DNA from: Torreya grandis
Lineage: Eukaryota > Streptophyta > Pinopsida > Cupressales > Taxaceae
Length of the DNA stretch: 64,000 bases
Direction of reading: 5' to 3'
Assembly (NCBI GenBank): GCA_037957365.1
Contig: JARHVA010000123.1
Span: 3,364,501 to 3,428,500, forward strand
Shown here: positions 1 through 12,358 of the stretch, one piece after another
How the letters are laid out: every line of letters starts with the position of its first letter
Numbering within the stretch: the stretch's first letter is position 1
Made by a program: the position numbers and the translations under genes
Notes under the pieces: generated by a model
Told to the model about the DNA's origin: nothing
Seen by the model: the letters and a program-made list of their open reading frames with translations, nothing else
Databases searched by the model: none

Positions 1-734
1 AATAATGTATAACACAGACTTCTTAAGGTTTTTTATCTTCATCCCTAATGCTTATTGAAACTGTGGTTGCAATTGATCTAGCCAGCTTCTACTGCACCGA
101 AGAGTGAAGTAAGTACTCAAAGTCAACTCAGTTATGATTAAGTCTTGATGTTGATTTTGTCTTATGAACTTGTTGCTAGAGTTATGCTTTGGTAATATAG
201 TTCTTATTTATCTTATATTATTTTGGGAGTGCAATTGTTGTGGTCCTTAAAAATGCCTGATATCTTTTCATTATTTTTAGGTTTTCTTTTTTGGAGAATG
301 CATTTTATAGTACCTCATGGATTAAATAATTACATCAGTCAGCACAGGGATACAAGGAAATTTGTTTCCTGGGAAAGCAATATTTGCGCTTGTTACTCCA
401 AGAAGCAAGGACTTAACCTATTTAAGGAAACACTTACTTGACTTTGATCAGCAAGGCCAATTCCTCGTTAAAAGCTCTCAAGCACCATTCATTGAAAGTG
501 GAAGGATTCTTGCTGAAGGTAGGCCCACATTTGATTTTTCACAAGACTCTAATAGAGGGGAAGGAACCTTGTCGAAGGCAAGCTTAGATTTGAACTTCCA
601 TAGGAGTCTAATAGCAAATAAACCAAATGTATGCCATAACAATTTTCAGTTGACCCTAATGATCCATGTGTCTCTAAGAAAAGGATCTCTCCAAGATGTG
701 ATGGGCAATGATTAGATGATTAAATTCAGCTTGA
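1..734. other. No gene recognised
   Basis: Only short open frames in several phases occur here and none resembles a protein family I know. There are no convincing splice-bounded exons. It is probably decayed repeat sequence continuous with the LINE remnant to its right. Confidence 0.4.
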
Positions 735-960
735 AGCAATCCCAAAAAGTCTTGGCGGATGGATATTTCCAACACACATGCTCAACCGTTTCAATATCTA
801 CCACACAGACTACAAGTAGAATCTGAAATACAAACTTTTTCGAGTCTTGTCTTGACTGCTAGTTTTTGGTGGACAATTAATTACCCTAAAACATTATGCT
901 TGAAAGAAGATTGGGCTTTCCAAATAGCTTGGCACCGCTTTTGCTAGCATACGTTAGGGT
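735..960 (-). mobile_element. LINE remnant, zinc-finger C-terminal end
   Basis: Read on the minus strand, the stretch around 735-820 gives a CSLCGR motif and, after a one-base frame shift, ETVEHVCWKYPSAKTFWD. That is the C-x2-C ... H-x-x-C/W-K pattern of the zinc-finger domain (zf-RVT) near the C-terminus of plant L1-type LINE polymerases. The neighbouring minus-strand sequence up to about 960 is broken by stops. No reverse transcriptase core could be recognised further upstream (towards 2.3 kb), so this is at best a small decayed piece. The call rests on the spacing of the motif and not on an alignment. Confidence 0.4.
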
Positions 961-3900
961 TCCTCACTGCCCACCATTTGTTCGACCGTGAAGCAAAATA
1001 AGCCATATGCCTACGTATTTTTGTAAATATCCTTTGTGTCATAATTGTAGAACGTATTTGCACTATTTGTTTCCAATGTCTACTAAATAGGCCATATCCC
1101 TTGGAGTTGAATTATAAAAAAGACAACTTTCATGGATCATTATACAAAGGTCCTGATAGGATGGTTTGTTTGCTCTATTCAACTTTCGAGCTCTGTTTAG
1201 AACTAGATCATGCCAATTGTGGCATTGTTGTACCATCAAACCTTGGCAAGATTATAAACTACTTGCTTGGAGACTGAAAAGTCTAATTAGGACATGTCAT
1301 AATGTTTTAAGACAGCATTTCCAAGCAATCTACTCTCTTTAGTGTGCTGAACTTGAAATTACGAAAGCTTTTGTATTACGAATAATATCACAAAGTTTGA
1401 AGGATAATATGTTGGGCAGCTTGGATATGTTGGTCATATCTCCCTTTGATACTCTTAGTACCCACTTCCAGCAAGGGCAGCACCTTCAGCCCTTATGTGG
1501 GGGATTCCTAGCCCCTTTTGATCCCTTGGTAACATTCACAATTCCCAAGCCACAAGTGAGATACCTTTCAAACCACCATGTTTGTCCTCTTTTGAGCATC
1601 TTCTTCCAACATTTTATGGGTCGCCTGGGAGGGGAACAAACAAAAATAATAGTAGATGTGTGCTTTTTTGAAAGAATTTTGTCAAAAATTGTTGCCCTCT
1701 TGGGTGGGGGAGGCGGCCGGGGGTTGAGGTTACTCCAAGCTTGAATTTTATTTCAAACTTAACCATTAACTACCTTCATTGATTGTTAAGAGAAATCTGT
1801 TTATTAAAATAGGTGTCAATGCGAAGGATTACATCCGCTTGTTTTTCAGATTCTGCTTTTGGTTCAATTGTTTGGGGGCTCTAACTAATGATACAAGCTT
1901 TTGGTCTTCCCTACACTTACTACTGTTCTAATAACTTATATAAAAATGTCCAAGCAAAGTATAGTGCCCTCCACAAAATATTGGGTCAATTTAGGTGTTA
2001 AGGTTGAATTTTCAACAAAATAAACATCGAGTATTTGGCCACACTTTGTAAGAAGATTCCTTAAATTTGCTTTTACACTCTAGCTTCCTCCAAATAGTAA
2101 CCAAGTGTATTTATTACAATCACAAGGAGAAAGAGGGCTAAAGGACAACCTTGCCTAAAAGATCCCAAAAACGATAAGATGTTAAAATATTTCCATTCCA
2201 CCAGCCCTTGCAAAGGCGTACAAAAATAGAGACTCCACTGATTTGTGGAAGGAGAAAAAGCCCAATCAATCCAACATTTAAATCATTCTTGAGCTCTTTC
2301 AGGGAAGCCTCAATTCCTCCAGCTCTATGCACCTGTAGAGAAAACTCCTCTTGTTAGTTTATACTTTCTGAGGGACAACTTCTTTGACCAGCTCCATAGA
2401 AGTGTCATGGATGATTAGAACTTACTGAAGTGATGAATCTTTGGAAATGCTCATGACAGATTGAACTATCCCAGGCAATTTTTTAGAAAAAAATTATTCA
2501 ATTTCACCAAACTGTGTGGATAGGCATTTCGTCAAATAGTTTTCATATTACTATTCTGGATTGAGTTTCAGTGTGTTCCCACGTAGGTGATAAACATTTA
2601 TGCAATCCACTCAAAATATAATCTTCCCATGATATTCTTGTTTTCATAAATATAAATATTGTAAATAAAAACATTAAAATAAATTTATATTAATATATGC
2701 AGCTGGTAAAAACTAAAAAAAATACTATTTCATTACACAAAAAAAAATTTAAATCTGACCTGGAAAATGATCTTCTATAAGTTACAGTCCTTCCACATAA
2801 TTTTTTGTGTAATGTTGTCAGACTTATACAAATCGCAGCACCTTCAAATGCTTCTATAATCCATATTAATACTCAATACACTCCCTAATTTCCAACGCTG
2901 ACTTTCCTAGCTGGGTGAAAGTTCCCTTTTGACCTGTTGACTTATTTGTTATTCCACCGTATAACTCTGTTTTGTCTTTATTGCAGCTGACAAAGCTTAT
3001 GCATAAAAGATTTGTCCTTTAGTGGTCCCTCTATTTCTCTCGACTCTATAAAGAGTGCTTGAAATATGAAGGCTGCCGTGGGAAATATTAGAGATATCGG
3101 GCCTTCTGAAACATTAGATTATTCACCAATAATGATACACAGACTTCTCTTGGCTTATTAAATATTATCGGCTACTACAGGAACAAACCAATTTGTTTTT
3201 ACCTGACTGCACATTCATTGGTAATTTGTCTTATTCTCACCCTTGACAGCCCCACGATCTTCCTTAATATATTCCTGCAAACTTATTAACTGCAATTCCC
3301 TTTGCTGACTCAACCTTTGAATATTCAAAAGCTTGTCCCATTCTATTTTTGTCTTATTTGCTTGCTTTATATTTTATCTCTTCCGAATATTATTATGGTG
3401 CACTTTGCTACACCAAGCAGCTCCCGACAGGTCTAAGTGGAGTTTTTGGCAGAAACACTATGACTCATATCATATTTGCAGTAGGCTTCAATCTTCAAAT
3501 GTAATTGTTGTGCGAATGCTGAAAGCATTAAATGAACTGGGGTTTTCGTTTCATTCATCCAAAAGTCAGGGGTTTCGTTTTGAGGAAGTCTTCTGGTAAA
3601 GATCAACAGAGAAAATAACATCAAATGATTTCACAATGCCTTTTTTCCCCTTTCAATCGAACTTTTTATATTCAAAAGTTGCCAATCCTGATTTTCATAA
3701 AAAGCAGTCGATTTCCTTGAAAAGAAATTATTTTTATTTTAAATAAATCGTCTTTTTTTTTTTTTTTGGCAATAATAAAGACTTAGGCATTTAAAATAAT
3801 CATAGGCATTTAAATTATTATTTTCCTTGAGGAATCGCCTAGAGGTAATAAAGTCTTCAATTAAGTGGCCCCATCAATACTCATAATGAATAATTAAATA

Positions 3901-4142
3901 ATTTCAACTGAAACTATAAATTTTTGGCCTTAATTTAATTATTCTCATATTCCCTTTGTACACATTTGATTTCCTAACCTCTAGGAATGAAAAGGCTAGA
4001 AAAATTTCTTCATGATTAAACATCAAGCGAAGAGGGACATTACACAGATATTTTCTATGTTCATCTCATCTTTGTAAAGTTTCCTTTGGTATCTCGTAGA
4101 GCCAAAATCCTCGCTTTTTTTAGTTTTTTTCTTGAAGTAAAA
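961..4142. other. Intergenic, no gene recognised
   Basis: Scattered short open frames on both strands (for example 1397-1744 plus, 2138-2332 minus) show no recognisable domain. The part 960-2330 may be decayed LINE body continuing from the remnant at 735-960. The part 2600-4000 is AT-rich with homopolymer A and T runs. Confidence 0.4.
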
Positions 4143-4426
4143 AAAACAGAACATTGAAGATGCAACTCCTTTAGCCATACATTGCATGCATCCTCTAATT
4201 CTAGTTTCTCTTGCTTTGTATTCCTCAATTGTGCACTGTGGTTCAAACTTATTGTCTGACACTTGATTTTGTTCAGTTGTACAGAAAATAGAACTTTGAA
4301 GATTCAACTCCTTTAGCCGTCCATTGCATACATCCCCTAATTCTAGTCTCTCGTGCTTTGTATTCCTCAATTGTGCACTGTGGTTCGAACTTATTGTCTG
4401 ACATTTGATTTTGTTCATTGAAAGGA
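4143..4426. repeat. Tandem duplication, 142-bp period, two copies
   Basis: A block with the words ctcctttagcc, tcctctaattctag/tcccctaattctag and cttattgtctgaca occurs twice, the second copy 142 bp after the first (ttagcc at 4171 and at 4313). The copies differ by scattered substitutions. The overlapping minus-strand open frames at 4023-4506 are products of this duplication and show no known domain. Confidence 0.8.
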
Positions 4427-5456
4427 TTCAATTTCACCTTTTGTCTGGCTTGCTGAAGTTGGAGGCACACCTGAATTTCATTTCTCTTCCTATATCTAAC
4501 AGTCATCTTACCCCATCCTTCAAGAAATGGTGTTGTGAACTGTATAGCTGCATCCTACCAGATTGTCCAACATTTGCCCCCTATTGGATGAGGCACCAAA
4601 TGCCATATTCTAACTCTTACTTTTTGATGCTCTTTTGACTCAAGAAGAGATACATTTTACTTGAATGAAGAGTGAGAATTGTGTTGACAATCCACATCAA
4701 TTATCATAAACATGGAAATACAATAGTGATCAGAGCCTGCGACAGCCAAATCTACATATACAATGTCTTCTCATTGGAGGAGAATGTGGCAGCATATGAA
4801 ATTGCATATTATCAAGCCTGGTCTGATTCTGGTTCCTTCCCACTTATATGATGGACCATGCGTAGTTCCATATAGGAGCAAGGTTCTTTTAGCCCCACAC
4901 TATGTCAATCGCTCCAGGGGTCCTTTTGTAGTCATTCCAAGCTTGTCTTTTTTCATATTGAAGGGGTGTTTCACGCCCTCCAATTCAGTAACCATTGCAC
5001 TCAACCATGTGAAAGTCCCTTCCAAGGATGCTCTCAACATTGGGCAACCTTTTGGCCATTCATTGTCACAATTGAATTCTGCCAACGGGGTCATTAGGGG
5101 CATACATTGAAACAAAAATCCTACAGCCTGGAAGCTAGTATTACTGTCATCCAACGATAGGGTCCTCTCCCTTATATAGACTCAGAGGTGTGAGCCAAGA
5201 GGCTACAACACAAATAGCAGGACCCACTCTACAGTGTATCTAGTCATGAGATTGAATATTTTTGTTTACATCCATCGAGTCAAAAGTCCTAGGGAAACAA
5301 ATTCAAACTATACAGTTTAGACAGCCATAAATCTAGACTCCCATTTGATTTTCATTTAATTTTTTGCGTCTCTACTTGGTGCAATTTTTAGGCTAATTAG
5401 TTAGGTAGGAGGTTGTGCATACTTATTCTTCTATTCTAGTAGAATAGATCTAATTT
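4427..5456. other. Intergenic, no gene recognised
   Basis: A 115-codon plus-strand frame at 4763-5110 and an 84-codon minus-strand frame at 4900-5154 overlap each other. Neither has a domain I recognise. The minus frame is the more protein-like, but it has no partner exons or splice sites that I could support. Confidence 0.35.
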
Positions 5457-5472
5457 ACTCTCTCTCTCTCTT
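5457..5472. repeat. Short (CT)n microsatellite
   Basis: An uninterrupted alternating C/T run of about seven units. Confidence 0.8.
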
Positions 5473-5899
5473 CCTTCGTATTGCTAGGAACTGTAGATAT
5501 TTAATTTTGTCAAGCTTAAAGACTACTGGATCTGAGTATATTGACAGGTGGTTGTCATGGATCTCTTAGAAGTATTGCTAAGAAGTTGGAAGAAGCTTTT
5601 TGTCATTGAATGCAAGTCCTCATGCAGATCTGTGTTGTGCTTAATGGAAGCGTATTTTTTTAATATTTAATTCTTAATGATTTATTTACTTTTGTGAAGC
5701 AAAAAAAAAAACTTTATCTCTGTTCTCTTGTGTAATGGTATGCCAAGTTATAGTTATTTTTCGTGCAAGCAAAATGTGGAATAATATCTTTGGACTGATC
5801 ACATCCCATTGTATAAGGTGAGTATAAATGGGTTGTAGTATGTCTCAAGGGGCTGCATTGTAATGGTAATGGTTGGCACTTCAAAGAGAGTGAACCAGG

Positions 5900-6300
5900 C
5901 TGAATTCCCCCTCATTGCAATAAGGTGTTTTATAACTTCAGCCGACATGTGGTGAGGTTGTGGTGTTAAAGAGAGCTCGGCTTATAACCTCACACAAGAT
6001 TTCCCAAGTGAAAGAAAATCTTGATTGCAGTATATTGACAGGGGTTCAAGCTTTCTCCACACCACGAATCTTAAGAATGTGGCCCATGCTTAGCTTACAC
6101 TGCATTAAAGGCGGGCCATACCCCCACCCAAGACTTACCAAGTGAAAAACACTTTATCCCAGCATATTGATAGAGGCTCAAGCTTATCCAAGTTTATCCC
6201 ACACCGTGAACCTTAACTATGTGGTCAGACATTACCCCACTTTGCGTTAAAGGCAGCCCATAACCTCACTTGATTTAACAAGCAAAAGAATACTATTTTC
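5900..6300. repeat. Degenerate tandem repeat, about 140-bp period, three copies
   Basis: Three diverged copies share the order 'gtattgaca/gcatattgata ... caagctt ... ccacaccrcgaa ... gcrttaaag ... ccata ... aagtgaaa'. The anchor word gtgttaaag/gcattaaag/gcgttaaag falls at 5963, 6102 and 6244, giving periods of 139 and 142 bp. Nothing suggests a coding function. Confidence 0.65.
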
Positions 6301-7280
6301 CATCTATTCCAACTTTTCTTTGATGTGTCAAAGACCCAATGACTCGTTAGAGAGCTAGAATAATGTGGAAAATTGTTAGAAAAGTTGGCTGTTTGTGATA
6401 CCATATTTACATGACAAATATGAGTTGGGTGCAGGTAGACTTGTTCTATCTCGATTTATCTCATATCTGTTATAACAGACTCATGATGGTGTCCTTCGCA
6501 ACTTTTTGGAGTTATATGCGGTGGCCAAAATGGAGGGGCTTATCTATTTGGTAGCAATGCATATTTTCTAGTAAATACACATGTAGATGATGCGTGCATG
6601 TTCACATGCTGATGTATAAATATATAATACAAAGTTATCTTTTGTAGAAAAAAGAAACTTGGACTTGCACAATATTTGTTGACATCAATTTATTTATTTG
6701 ATTTTTAGGAGTGAATGCAAATCTTATTTTGCCTTAGTTTTTTTTGTAACACACGTGGCTTGGGGTTTTGTTTTTCATTTATGTAAAGAAACTGAAAAAT
6801 TAATTGGGAGATTGGATATATCTATGTATTGGATCTTTTCATTATTCGTCATTACAGCAAAAAGTTGGAATAAAGGATAAACTAGAAATTACACCCTTAG
6901 TTGCAAAGGATACGCCAATAAAAAGTTAAAATGAGTTAAATAAGTTATGCATTTTATAATCCATTATTTTTGTCTCTTTCAAAACAATAATTTGATTCTT
7001 TATAGCATCTTTAGAATCTATTTAACAAAAGTTAATAATCATGAGGAGAATAGTTACTCACCAAGTATCACTATTGCTTTCAAATTTCGATGCAATTGAA
7101 AAATGGCTAACCAATTTTGGGCTTAAGCTGTGGGTTGAAAGAGGAGACAATGACTTGTGGAGGGGCCACCTTTTGTTTCAATTTAGACAAACCCTTATAC
7201 AGTTCCCTAGAGACAAGTGAAAGATTGTGGACTCCCCCTCTCCCATTCCCATATATATTGTTTGCTTTTATCGTGCCTTC
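6301..7280. other. Intergenic, no gene recognised
   Basis: AT-rich sequence with only short open frames. I see no RNA gene, splice-bounded exon or clear transposon terminus. Confidence 0.4.
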
Positions 7281-7530
7281 TCTTCTATAACATATAACTT
7301 CTTGTCATCATAACCAATCATAACAATAACCATGATTAAATAATAGCATTTGACCTTTTTTTTAATTAGTGATCCTAATACACAAGTTTGATTAGAAGGC
7401 TACCCTCTTCTATAACATATAATATGTCATCATCATAACCAATCATAACAATAAACATGACTGAATAATAGCATCTGAGATTTTTTTTTAATTAACGGTC
7501 CTAATACACGAGTTTGATTAGAAGGCTACA
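7281..7530. repeat. Tandem duplication, 125-bp period
   Basis: The block from tcttctataacatataa to gattagaaggctac is present twice back to back (7281-7405 and 7406-7530), with few differences, including the words aaccaatcataacaata and cctaatacac. A degenerate third start (tatcatcatcatatccaatgataac) lies near 7738. Confidence 0.85.
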
Positions 7531-7779
7531 ATAATTATGATCAACATTGGGAAAATAGATAAATTACATAGAGAGAGCAAGATAAATTACATTGGAGAGA
7601 GAGATTCACAATAGCCATCACATTGATCCAATCTCTCCTTTGTTATAATTATAAATTAACATTAAATTTTATCGAGGTTTGGAGTTAATTAAAATTTTGA
7701 GGTGTTTATCATATCTTCTTTTTGATAGCAGACAACCTATCATCATCATATCCAATGATAACGATTAATAGTATTTAAT

Positions 7780-8230
7780 GAAATAAAGCTATATTACTTT
7801 GAAAACATATTAGAGATTATTCACAAAAAAATGGCGGGCGACATGGATTCATGCCTCGAAGCCCATCATACTAGGCTAGAAGGCCTAGGAAAGCACAAAA
7901 GAATAAAATTTATGTGATCAACATGACTGACCACAAATTCAACCAAACACTATAAACCCAAGAGGAAATAAATTACCCATAGCAAAGAGGCTAGTAGTAG
8001 GTGGTGGATTTCGGTCATCCGGTTTGCCTTAACCAACATCTGACAGGGCATCACCTTCAAGTAAAGGCTCCCAACCGATGTTTGCATTGTTTTCTTCATT
8101 CACTGCTTCTAAGTTATCCTGGAGATCTACTTGTGTGTCGTCTAGAGAGGTCATGCGAGGAGAGATGGCCAAGGCCAAGTGCGGGAACTTGCTATGATGT
8201 GGAGGAGGATCCCAACCACCACACTTTACG
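7780..8230 (-). repeat. Dispersed retroposon 3' end, copy A (inverted relative to copy B)
   Basis: The reverse complement of this stretch matches 11700-12170 over several hundred bases: cagtgaatgaagaaaa, gatgttg, caaaccggatgac/caaactggatgac, cctctttgctatg, then gtgctttcc..ggcc and agtaatatagct..atttcatt just before an A-rich end. The ordered match with an A-rich terminus fits the 3' end of a non-LTR retroposon. The LINE sequence at 8500-10640 lies immediately upstream in the same orientation, so this may be that element's tail. The joining stretch 8230-8500 has no match in copy B, so this is inference. Confidence 0.65.
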
Positions 8231-8308
8231 GAAGAAGGTGAGTGCTTTCGAGGTGGATACCAGCCAGACTGACTATGAGAGTAGTGGCAAGAGTGGCTTT
8301 GATGGTGT

Positions 8309-8360
8309 CCCCCCGTCTCCCCCACTTCCGCTCCCCCGCCCCGCCCCCCCGCCCCCGGGC
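8309..8360. other. C-rich island with G-quadruplex potential on the minus strand
   Basis: A roughly 50-bp tract of repeated runs of four to seven C separated by one to nine bases sits in an AT-rich region. The minus strand therefore carries more than four closely spaced G-runs, the arrangement needed for an intramolecular G-quadruplex. A proline-rich plus-strand frame (8001-8411) results from this composition and is probably not a gene. Confidence 0.6.
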
Positions 8361-8499
8361 GGAGATTTATCACTTAGAGGTGAAAAGGGAGGAAAAATAG
8401 CAAAAGTGTAGGGATCATTGGCCCAATGGTCCAACAAAGTCTAGAGATAGGCCACCTCTAGTGCCACCTTGTTGCCCTGCACTTGAATCTACATAAACA

Positions 8500-10640
8500 C
8501 ATCTGATATCACCATAGCTTTCTATTAAAAGTAGAGAATTGCTTGCCAACGGTAGCATTAGTAAAATAACAACATTTCTTTCTTTTTAGATTACAAAGAG
8601 AATTTCCACTTAGAAAGTATGTCAAATATGTGTGAATTTTGCAAGAAGCATAGACCAATCCCCAAGGAGAATGTTTTGCCAGATGAATGGCTCCAATCAA
8701 AATGGTTTGAAAAAATAATGGATCCGTGTCCTTGCTAGCTGAGCTTTAATATAGAACCAAAACAAACACTTAACAATCTCAATTTGGCCGTAAAAAGGAC
8801 ACTTGGGATGAGTAACATCTACATGCACAAGGTGAAGCCCCTTGATAAAGCTAAAACTTAGCAAGCTTGAGCTCAAGAATATAACTCCAGATGATTTGAA
8901 ATCTCCTACCCCAAGTGTGAGCAGAAAACTGGAGATACCATCTCTCATTGAGCTTATGATACATGGGTAGCCGAAGCGAGAGCCATTCATATCCTTTGTT
9001 GGGAGTATAATTGCGGAAGGAGGTTTTAACATACCAATTCCAATCCTTTCAATAGGATCGGGCAGAAATCACATAAGTTTTAGGTAACATTTTTGTGGAA
9101 ACAACATTAGTAACCTGCTCTTGGCAACAAAAGACCCTATAACCTTGAAAGGGGCATGCAGAGTAAGAATGTTTTGAAAGCCTAGCCCCTTCCAAGGAGC
9201 TCTCCCATAAGGAGTACTAGTAGATATACAATTTCTTAGCAAAAGTTTCCAAGCTTCATTTCCTTAGATATTTCAAATGATCCATTTTGCACAAAGCGAA
9301 GCGCATTGTCGATAGACATCAAGAAGGCCTAGGCCTCCCACCTCCTTGGGAAGACAACAATACTCCCAATCAACTTGGTGGAAACCTTTTCCACATTTAG
9401 AACTGGTCCTAAGAAAATCCCACAAGAATTTCTCAAGCTTTTGGTATGAGCCTTTAGAGAGAACCCAACACGAAGAATAATAGAGATGGGTCATAGTGAG
9501 AACCTTATATCAGATTTGAAATTTACCCAACCAAAGATAGTGGTTTAGTGATCCAATATGAGAATATTGCCATAGATTGGAAGGGGCAGCTAGTAGCACA
9601 AAACGGATGCCGAGGAAGCAAAAAATCTCACCATGCTGAACCCATTTTCAAGTATATGTCTACAACCAAGGAGGAGAGGGATTGAAATATTCCCTGTAGC
9701 ATTGTGTCTTTCTCCAATATCCTAGAACACGAAGCTAGGTAGAAAATTTCGAGGCATTGCATGGGCTGTTTGATACTCTTTTTCTTCAATTAACATGAGG
9801 AAGGAGTCAACTCTGAAGTGGCCATTAACAAGTTGAAGGGAATTCTTGGCAAGGAGAGATTCCTTTAACAAGTCCATGGGATACACCATTAACCAACAGA
9901 TACCCAAAGGCTTTTACAACTAGCATGTATCGTGTAGGGGAAAGAGGGTACCCTTGCCCTAATAGACTGGAAAAGGCCGAATTGCTTTGATTGCATACCA
10001 TTGATGGAGAGCCAAGTGGAGGAATTGGCAAAAAGCATTTGCATCGACTGAAAAAGAGTAGGACCAAACCCTAAAGCCTGCAACATAGAAAGAATGAATG
10101 GCCATTCAATGCGATCATAGGCTTTTTCAAAATCAATTTTGGTGAAATTGCATGTTGCTTAGATTTGCGAGCCCACTCTGTACCTTCCCATACTGCAATG
10201 ATATTATCTAGTAAGTATTTGTTTTTGATGAACCCTGTTTTTGTAGGTCTAAAAATCAATGAGAGGAGATTGTGAATGTCTTGAGCAATAATCTTATAAA
10301 AGACATTAAGTGGTGTGATGGTATGCCAATTACAAATTTGCTCAAGATTGCCAACCTTAGGTATGAATTTAATATGACTTTTGTTAATAATTTGGTCTTT
10401 GGGTTCTATTATGAAAAGCTTCGAGGTAGACTTGATAAAAATATTCTTCAATGGTGTACCATAGAACTTGATAAAGCTTTTCAGACAAGGCATGCACACT
10501 GTTCAAGATATCTATTCTAAAACCTCTTGGACTTGGCTCTCTTGGCCTAAGGCCAAAGCCAAATTTCATCTTCAAAACAATGACCAAGAGTCCTTTTAGG
10601 AGGTTATTGACATTGTTCTTGCATAAATGTTGCATAAAAT
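8500..10640 (-). mobile_element. L1-type LINE, decayed reverse transcriptase and C-terminal domains
   Basis: Minus-strand frames, broken by frame shifts and stops, give LINE polymerase segments in the right order. First is an N-terminal RT block near 10550 (a degenerate PSPRGFRIDI). RT follows at 10071-10499, with IKFIPKVGNLEQICNW, PLNVFYKIIAQDI and KTGFIKNKYLLDNIIAVWEG. Next is SINGMQSKQFGLFQSIRA and GYPLSPTRYMLVVKAFGYL at about 9825-10090. Then comes the downstream domain at 9273-9494 (KFLWDFLR, PKEVGGLGLLDV). Last is a degenerate zinc-finger block near 8750-8850 (CPFYGQIEIVKCLFWF). No FADD catalytic box could be read. The 5' part (endonuclease, ORF1) is missing, as expected for a 5'-truncated LINE. 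It is a dead copy lying 3' of the PAP gene. Confidence 0.85.
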
Positions 10641-11454
10641 TGTTGTGATTTCTGCTTGGTCATAGTGGAAGGATTGGAAGTAGTATGTTGAAATCCCTTT
10701 CCTCAATTATACTCCTAACAAGGCATATGAATAGCTCTTGCCTTGACTACCCATGTTTATTTGCACCACGAGGCCCAACATGCTGGTGCGGTGAACAATC
10801 CTGTAGTATTAGCTTGAAATCTATGGGTTATAAAAGGAGAAAAGGAAAACTTTACTGATAGTCTAACCAAAACACAATCATATGTAGAAATATTTGCAAA
10901 ATGGTCCAATTTCTATTCAATGAAAAAGTATAGGGAAAACACATATGCGTACAATGTTCAATAAGGCTAGAAATTCACATTCTCGTGATTTTCCTAGATT
11001 AGAACGTGAGTTGCAGATACGTATGAGATGCTAGATACTCTGGGCATGCTAACAATCTCCTATTTGGATGCATCTTTGATCTTTTTAGGGCCAAGGGGTT
11101 AATATATATACTCATTACAAGAAGGCAGTTACAGAAGGGAACTGTTACAAACAGTTCATCTTCTCCTTGGGTGATGGTTCACCTTTTTGTAGGCAGGATG
11201 ATTGGACTTCCAGTGTTGTATGCTAATAGGTTCTCTGACATGACACAAATCTGGAAAGTCCCACGAAGCAGCAGAGAGGTGCCACGTGGTTGTGAAGTGT
11301 GCAAACCTCAATGCAGAGTAGGGATGTTGCGAAAGTCCAGTGAGGTGTTGCATTGGTGTGCGGTATGCTGCAAAGCATGGCTCCAATGTCCACGTATGTC
11401 GTGGGGTTACACGTATGGCACGAAGTTCAGTATATGTTGCACGACACTAGTAGC
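10641..11454. other. Intergenic, no gene recognised
   Basis: This stretch separates the LINE from the copy B repeat. A plus-strand open frame starting at 11171 runs into the repeat and has no recognisable domain. Confidence 0.35.
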
Positions 11455-12170
11455 TACTCTTTCCACAACTTTCACAGCCGGACTCACTGATTTCCACATT
11501 GAAGGCACTTGCCTTCGACGCAATGTGGCAGTTGGGCTTCTCTCTGTCACGACAAGTTCTCACACTTGGGCCAGGTCATATTTCCTTGTAGGACCTCTCC
11601 AGATGGCACCATGGAAGCCACTTTTTCCGCCACTCTCACAGCTGGACTGGCTGGTCTATGCATTGAAGGCACTTGCCTTCTTCGGCATAACATGGCAGTT
11701 GGGCTCCTCCTCCTTGTCACTACAAGTTCTTGCGCTTGCGCCAGGCCATCTCTCCTTGTAGGACCTCTCCGGATGGCACACAAGTACAGCCCCATGATAA
11801 CATGGAGGCAGTGAATGAAGAAAAAAATGCATACACTGGTCGGGAGCCCATACCTGAGGGTGATGACCTATTGGATGGGCAATGACTTGCTGGATGTTGT
11901 TTGGGGCAAACTGGATGACTAGGATCCACTGTCTGCTATTGGCCTCTTTGCTATGTTTGCTTAATTTCTTGTTGGTATTAAAATGTTTTGTTTGATATGT
12001 GGTTGGTCATGTTGAGCGTTTAAGATTAGTTTTTGGTGCTTTCCTTGGCCTTTTGGCCTAATAATATTATAGACTTTGGGGTCTGATACATGCTGCTCAC
12101 CTTTTTTTGTGGATAGTCTGTAATATTTTTTTATAAAGTAATATAGCTCTATTTCATTGAAAAAAAATGA
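11455..12170 (+). repeat. Dispersed retroposon 3' end, copy B, with an internal tandem duplication
   Basis: The 3' half (11700-12170) matches the reverse complement of 7780-8230 and ends at atttcattg followed by a run of eight A, so it looks like a poly(A)-tailed, 5'-truncated non-LTR retroposon on the plus strand. Its 5' part is a tandem duplication with a period of 164-170 bp: cacag at 11473 and 11637, ggacctctcc at 11591 and 11761. Copy A carries only one such unit. The open frames at 11171-11814 lie on this repeat and are not supported as a gene. Confidence 0.7.
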
Positions 12171-12352
12171 TATATTGAATTGTCCTTTTATATCCTTTAA
12201 CTTGTTTATTATAAAACCATAAGCTACTACACTAATCTTAATGTTAAGTTCTTTTGAAAAGTCCATTTTAGAATTCCTTTAAGTCTAAGTTCTGCTATGC
12301 TTTGACATCTTAGTCAAAATTGTTTACAGAATTTAATAGCTTTCCAGACATA

Positions 12353-12358
12353 TTTATT
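12353..12358 (-). terminator. Candidate poly(A) signal of the PAP gene
   Basis: AATAAA on the minus strand (tttatt on plus), 370 bp beyond the stop codon. It lies before the next repeat on that side. Other A-rich words occur nearby, so the actual cleavage site is uncertain. Confidence 0.35.

Noticed and set aside
4023..4506. Overlapping minus-strand frames that share sequence with each other
   Set aside because: The similarity is explained by the 142-bp tandem duplication at DNA level. No domain was recognised.
8001..8411. 136-codon plus-strand frame with a proline-rich C-terminus
   Set aside because: It overlaps the inverted retroposon tail, and its proline run comes from the C-rich island. 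There is no known domain and no splice context.
11171..11814. 196- and 101-codon plus-strand frames
   Set aside because: They lie on a tandemly duplicated retroposon segment, have no domain, and are not conserved in copy A.
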